From Solirhodobacter olei (GTDB lineage: Bacteria > Pseudomonadota > Alphaproteobacteria > Rhodobacterales > Rhodobacteraceae), in the NCBI RefSeq assembly GCF_004010155.1, contig NZ_RRYH01000005.1:237319-301318 (forward strand): DNA of 64,000 nt, given 5' to 3'. The stretch's first letter is position 1. Each line of letters opens with the position of its first letter. The position numbers and the translations under genes were made by a program. The notes beneath the pieces are model-generated. The model saw nothing but the letters and a program-made list of their open reading frames with translations. It made no database searches and was not told where the DNA came from. This document shows, one piece after another, positions 61,995-64,000 of this stretch.

Positions 61995-62420
61995 CTACAT
62001 CCACATCGTCGAGCTTCGGGTCAGGGAACTGACGTCGATGCCAACCATTCCCGCAAGCCACATGGCCGGATTGTCGGGCATCTTGTAGGTCACGCTGACC
62101 GTCACCTTGTCCGCGCTTGGATCCATTGCGCAGCGAAGGTTAGTAAACTGGCTTTCCTCGAGGAAGATGCCCGACTGCATCACGCTTGGTGCGAGCCTCG
62201 TCTTCACGTCCGAGCAGAGTGTCGCGGGGTCGATGCCAGGTTCGTAGTAGCGCAGGCTTCCGCGCGTCAGATCGAAGGAGACCTGCTGCACCTCGCTGGC
62301 CGTCGCGAGAATTACACTGATTGCGACCATCATCACGAATAGCATGATGAAGACCGGCAGGATGATCACGAATTCCGCCGTAACAGCCCCGTCCGTCTTC
62401 GCCGCGAATGGGCTTGTCAT
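61995..62420 (-). CDS. tadE: TadE-like pilus protein
   Basis: 141 residues with an N-terminal GAVTAEFVIILPVFIMLFVMM, the TadE pseudopilin motif (Gly/Ala-Val-x-Ala/Thr-x-Glu then a hydrophobic helix). The extracytoplasmic part has two Cys that could form a disulfide. The ATG at 62420 was chosen because it gives the usual short leader. It is the first gene of a tadE-tadG pair and lies 327 bp from the divergent MarR gene. Confidence 0.8.
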   Translation of the reverse strand: MTSPFAAKTDGAVTAEFVIILPVFIMLFVMMVAISVILATASEVQQVSFDLTRGSLRYYEPGIDPATLCSDVKTRLAPSVMQSGIFLEESQFTNLRCAMDPSADKVTVSVTYKMPDNPAMWLAGMVGIDVSSLTRSSTMWM

Positions 62421-62607
62421 CCGTCGAATTGCGCCACGGCACAGGTAGCGCTCGGATGCCGCGGCATATTCCCTCGCAGCTGCCGCACGCCGACGTCGTT
62501 TTGCTTCCTCCGTACCAGCAGCTTCAGCTCTCGGATGCGCGCGGTTGGCGCACCCTCCAATAGATTTTGGCATCTGGTCACCCCATTCTTCGACCAATGC
62601 CCCCAAG

Positions 62608-62650
62608 CAATAAAATTGTTCCGCAAACGCTTGGACTAATCAATAAAATT
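62608..62650. repeat. Direct repeat CAATAAAATT x2 in the tadE/marR gap
   Basis: CAATAAAATT occurs at 62608-62617 and 62641-62650, 33 bp apart (three helical turns), on an AT-rich patch. It is a possible regulator site. Confidence 0.45.
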
Positions 62651-62659
62651 ACTGTTGAT

Positions 62660-62675
62660 TGTGTTAGTTAACACA
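62660..62675. promoter_or_regulatory. Palindrome upstream of the MarR gene
   Basis: TGTGTTA-GT-TAACACA is a perfect 7+2+7 inverted repeat, 72 bp before the MarR start and divergent from tadE; typical of MarR autoregulation. Confidence 0.55.
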
Positions 62676-62747
62676 GCCAACCAAAAACACGAGTTTTTGT
62701 GGGCCGTTCGCCCGTTCATTCTGTAAGCCGCAAGCAGCAGAAGAGAC

Positions 62748-63284
62748 ATGACAGAATCAAACGTCCACAAATGGCCCGCTTGCTCTACCAGAGCGCGTTC
62801 GCCGCAAGGCGACGTAGGTGGGGAAGTACATACACCACTGGCCGATCGAGACCGCTACAGCCTCGAACAGTCCGTCGGGCATCTGCTTTCGTCCATGAGC
62901 CGCGTCTACGAGCGTCAACTGGATATGCAACTGAGGCGTGTTTTACTGAACCGGCTGGAGTTCAAGGTGTTGGCCGCGATCGGGCTCGACGGCTGCGCCA
63001 CGCCGTCCGGCATCGCGGATCTTCTCGCTGTCGAGAAGGCTGCGATCTCTCGGGCGCTTCGGAGCCTCGAGAAAGCAGGCTTGACGCGCATCGGGAGTAC
63101 TGAGCGAGATCAGAGGCTCCGCGTCATTTCCCTGACGCCGCTCGGCAGCGAGCGTTTGGTTCAAGCGATCGACATCGCAGTGGGGACGCAGAGGCGCATA
63201 TTCCGCGAACTCAATGCCACAGAGTTCGCCCACTTGGGGGAACTCCTCTCAAAGCTGAGGTTTGCTCACCTGCACAAACCGTGA
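62748..63284 (+). CDS. MarR-family transcriptional regulator
   Basis: 178 residues. The winged helix is clear: LLNRLEFKVLAAIGL, PSGIADLLAVEKAAISRALRSLEKAGL and RLRVISLTPLGSERL with the wing basic residues. An N-terminal extension of about 35 residues precedes the fold. The ATG at 62748 follows GAAGAGAC. A perfect palindrome upstream and the divergent tadE-tadG pair suggest control of pilus genes, or autorepression. Confidence 0.88.
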   Translation: MTESNVHKWPACSTRARSPQGDVGGEVHTPLADRDRYSLEQSVGHLLSSMSRVYERQLDMQLRRVLLNRLEFKVLAAIGLDGCATPSGIADLLAVEKAAISRALRSLEKAGLTRIGSTERDQRLRVISLTPLGSERLVQAIDIAVGTQRRIFRELNATEFAHLGELLSKLRFAHLHKP

Positions 63285-64000
63285 TTGGCGTCTCGCTTCA
63301 TTCGCTGCCTGAGAGCGAACAATGTGCTGGTCAGTAGGACAAACATGTCTAAAGTGGGTTCGGATCAGGTTGTCGGTCATCTGCCGGCGATTGGGGAACT
63401 CTCACGGCGGCCAGTGGCATCATGAGACCGGCCAGCGCGGACCTCCTCACCTTTGGTCTGCGGTCCGAAAATTGTATGCCTTCAATTATCGGATCGTTTA
63501 ATATCTTTGAGCTGCTCGAAAAATGGAGCCCAGATTCATCGCCGTATCTCTGTCTTGAATGAGCTTCAAGCCGTTCGAGATGAAGAGGAAAGATGACCGG
63601 ACAAAGTCGGCAAGATCTCCGTCTGGTTGCGGGGCGTTCCAGGGTCAGGACTTAGCCAGAATGTCCGGGGACACGGCTACCAATGAAGGCCTTCCCCAGC
63701 CGATACGGCTCGGCCCACCGCGGGGCATGAGATGGGACGCCAGCAGGGTTGCGTTCGCACGCCCCCCTGTCACGAAGCCGATCAGCCCGTTGGCGTAGCC
63801 GGAATAGGAGCAGTTCAGCTTCTCCAACCCGTTCAGATTGCCCGCTTCGCCGTCCGATCGCAGGGATCTCAGGGATCGCAGAGGTATGACGAACAGCCCC
63901 CACCGGACGCAAATCTGGACACCCCGAAGAACGGCATATCCCCGCGGTTTCGACCCGAAGCAATTGACCTTCCCTCGCTGCCGCATGATGATTTTCACGA
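63285..64000. other. Gene-poor right end
   Basis: No convincing gene was seen in this 716 bp. Overlapping short open frames (up to about 117 codons, minus strand from 63998) resemble no family I know. The region is less GC-rich than average and holds a triple 9-bp repeat at 63855-63881. It may be decayed mobile DNA, but no transposase motif supports that. Confidence 0.4.
63855..63881. repeat. Three tandem 9-bp repeats
   Basis: CGATCGCAG, GGATCTCAG and GGATCGCAG follow one another directly. In one minus-strand frame they encode repeated Leu-Arg-Ser. Confidence 0.6.

Noticed and set aside
63559..63998. Short open frames at the right edge as a transposase remnant
   Set aside because: No DDE or serine recombinase motif and no inverted repeats could be found.

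Overview
The window is 64 kb of GC-rich DNA from an alphaproteobacterium, most likely a Rhodobacteraceae-like (Rhodobacterales) chemotroph. The lineage call rests on a PhyR-NepR-EcfG general stress module, which is confined to Alphaproteobacteria, on a fused NarK1K2 nitrate transporter, on NnrS/NsrR and a cysteine-free Crp/Fnr regulator, and on a DMSP-demethylase-like gene. No rRNA, tRNA, CRISPR array, prophage or intact insertion sequence was recognised.

Layout. (1) 0-10.5 kb: a complete sulfur-oxidising heterodisulfide-reductase-like (sHdr) cluster, dsrE-hdrC1-hdrB1-hdrA-hyp-hdrC2-hdrB2-hyp-lbpA-dsrE3A-tusA. It is preceded by a glutamine-amidotransferase-like gene that has lost its nucleophilic Cys. 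Divergent from this are an AcuC/histone-deacetylase-like gene and a truncated radical SAM gene, probably a lipoyl synthase for LbpA. (2) 10.5-17.3 kb: an MFS transporter, a DadA-like FAD oxidase, and an FMN glutamate-synthase-like/PoxB-like pair behind a perfect EcfG-type promoter. (3) 17.3-21.7 kb: the general stress response locus phyR / nepR-ecfG-HWE kinase, with csbD, DUF1328 and PLDc_N genes; EcfG promoters are readable in the DNA. (4) 21.7-28.6 kb: a two-component system and an ABC exporter operon sharing a TTACA-N5-GTAAG operator. (5) 28.7-44.4 kb: a dmdA-like gene with a 3' frameshift, then narKGHJI with a parvulin and a DUF2478 gene, a Crp/Fnr regulator, nnrS, a formyl-THF cyclo-ligase homologue and nsrR. 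(6) 44.3-59.3 kb: a survival island containing a methyltransferase, two related small-molecule kinases, a PCMT-erythromycin esterase fusion, a BON protein, an HPF-cold-shock fusion, a PRPP synthetase, an orphan Prim-Pol, and an operon for CoA ligase, fused E1, E2 and an acyl carrier protein. Several of its promoters carry FNR-like palindromes. (7) 59.4-64 kb: a membrane protein, tadG/tadE pilus genes, a MarR regulator and a gene-poor right end.

How it fits together (inference): cytoplasmic sulfane sulfur is passed by TusA and DsrE proteins to the sHdr complex and lipoylated LbpA, giving electrons that nitrate could accept through NarGHI when oxygen is absent. The Crp/Fnr protein beside narK has the recognition residues for TTGAT-N4-ATCAA and is the best candidate to couple nitrate respiration to the survival island. 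EcfG would control a second, separate set of stress genes. All coordinates, motifs and palindromes were read by eye. Functional names come from remembered family features and were not checked by any database search.
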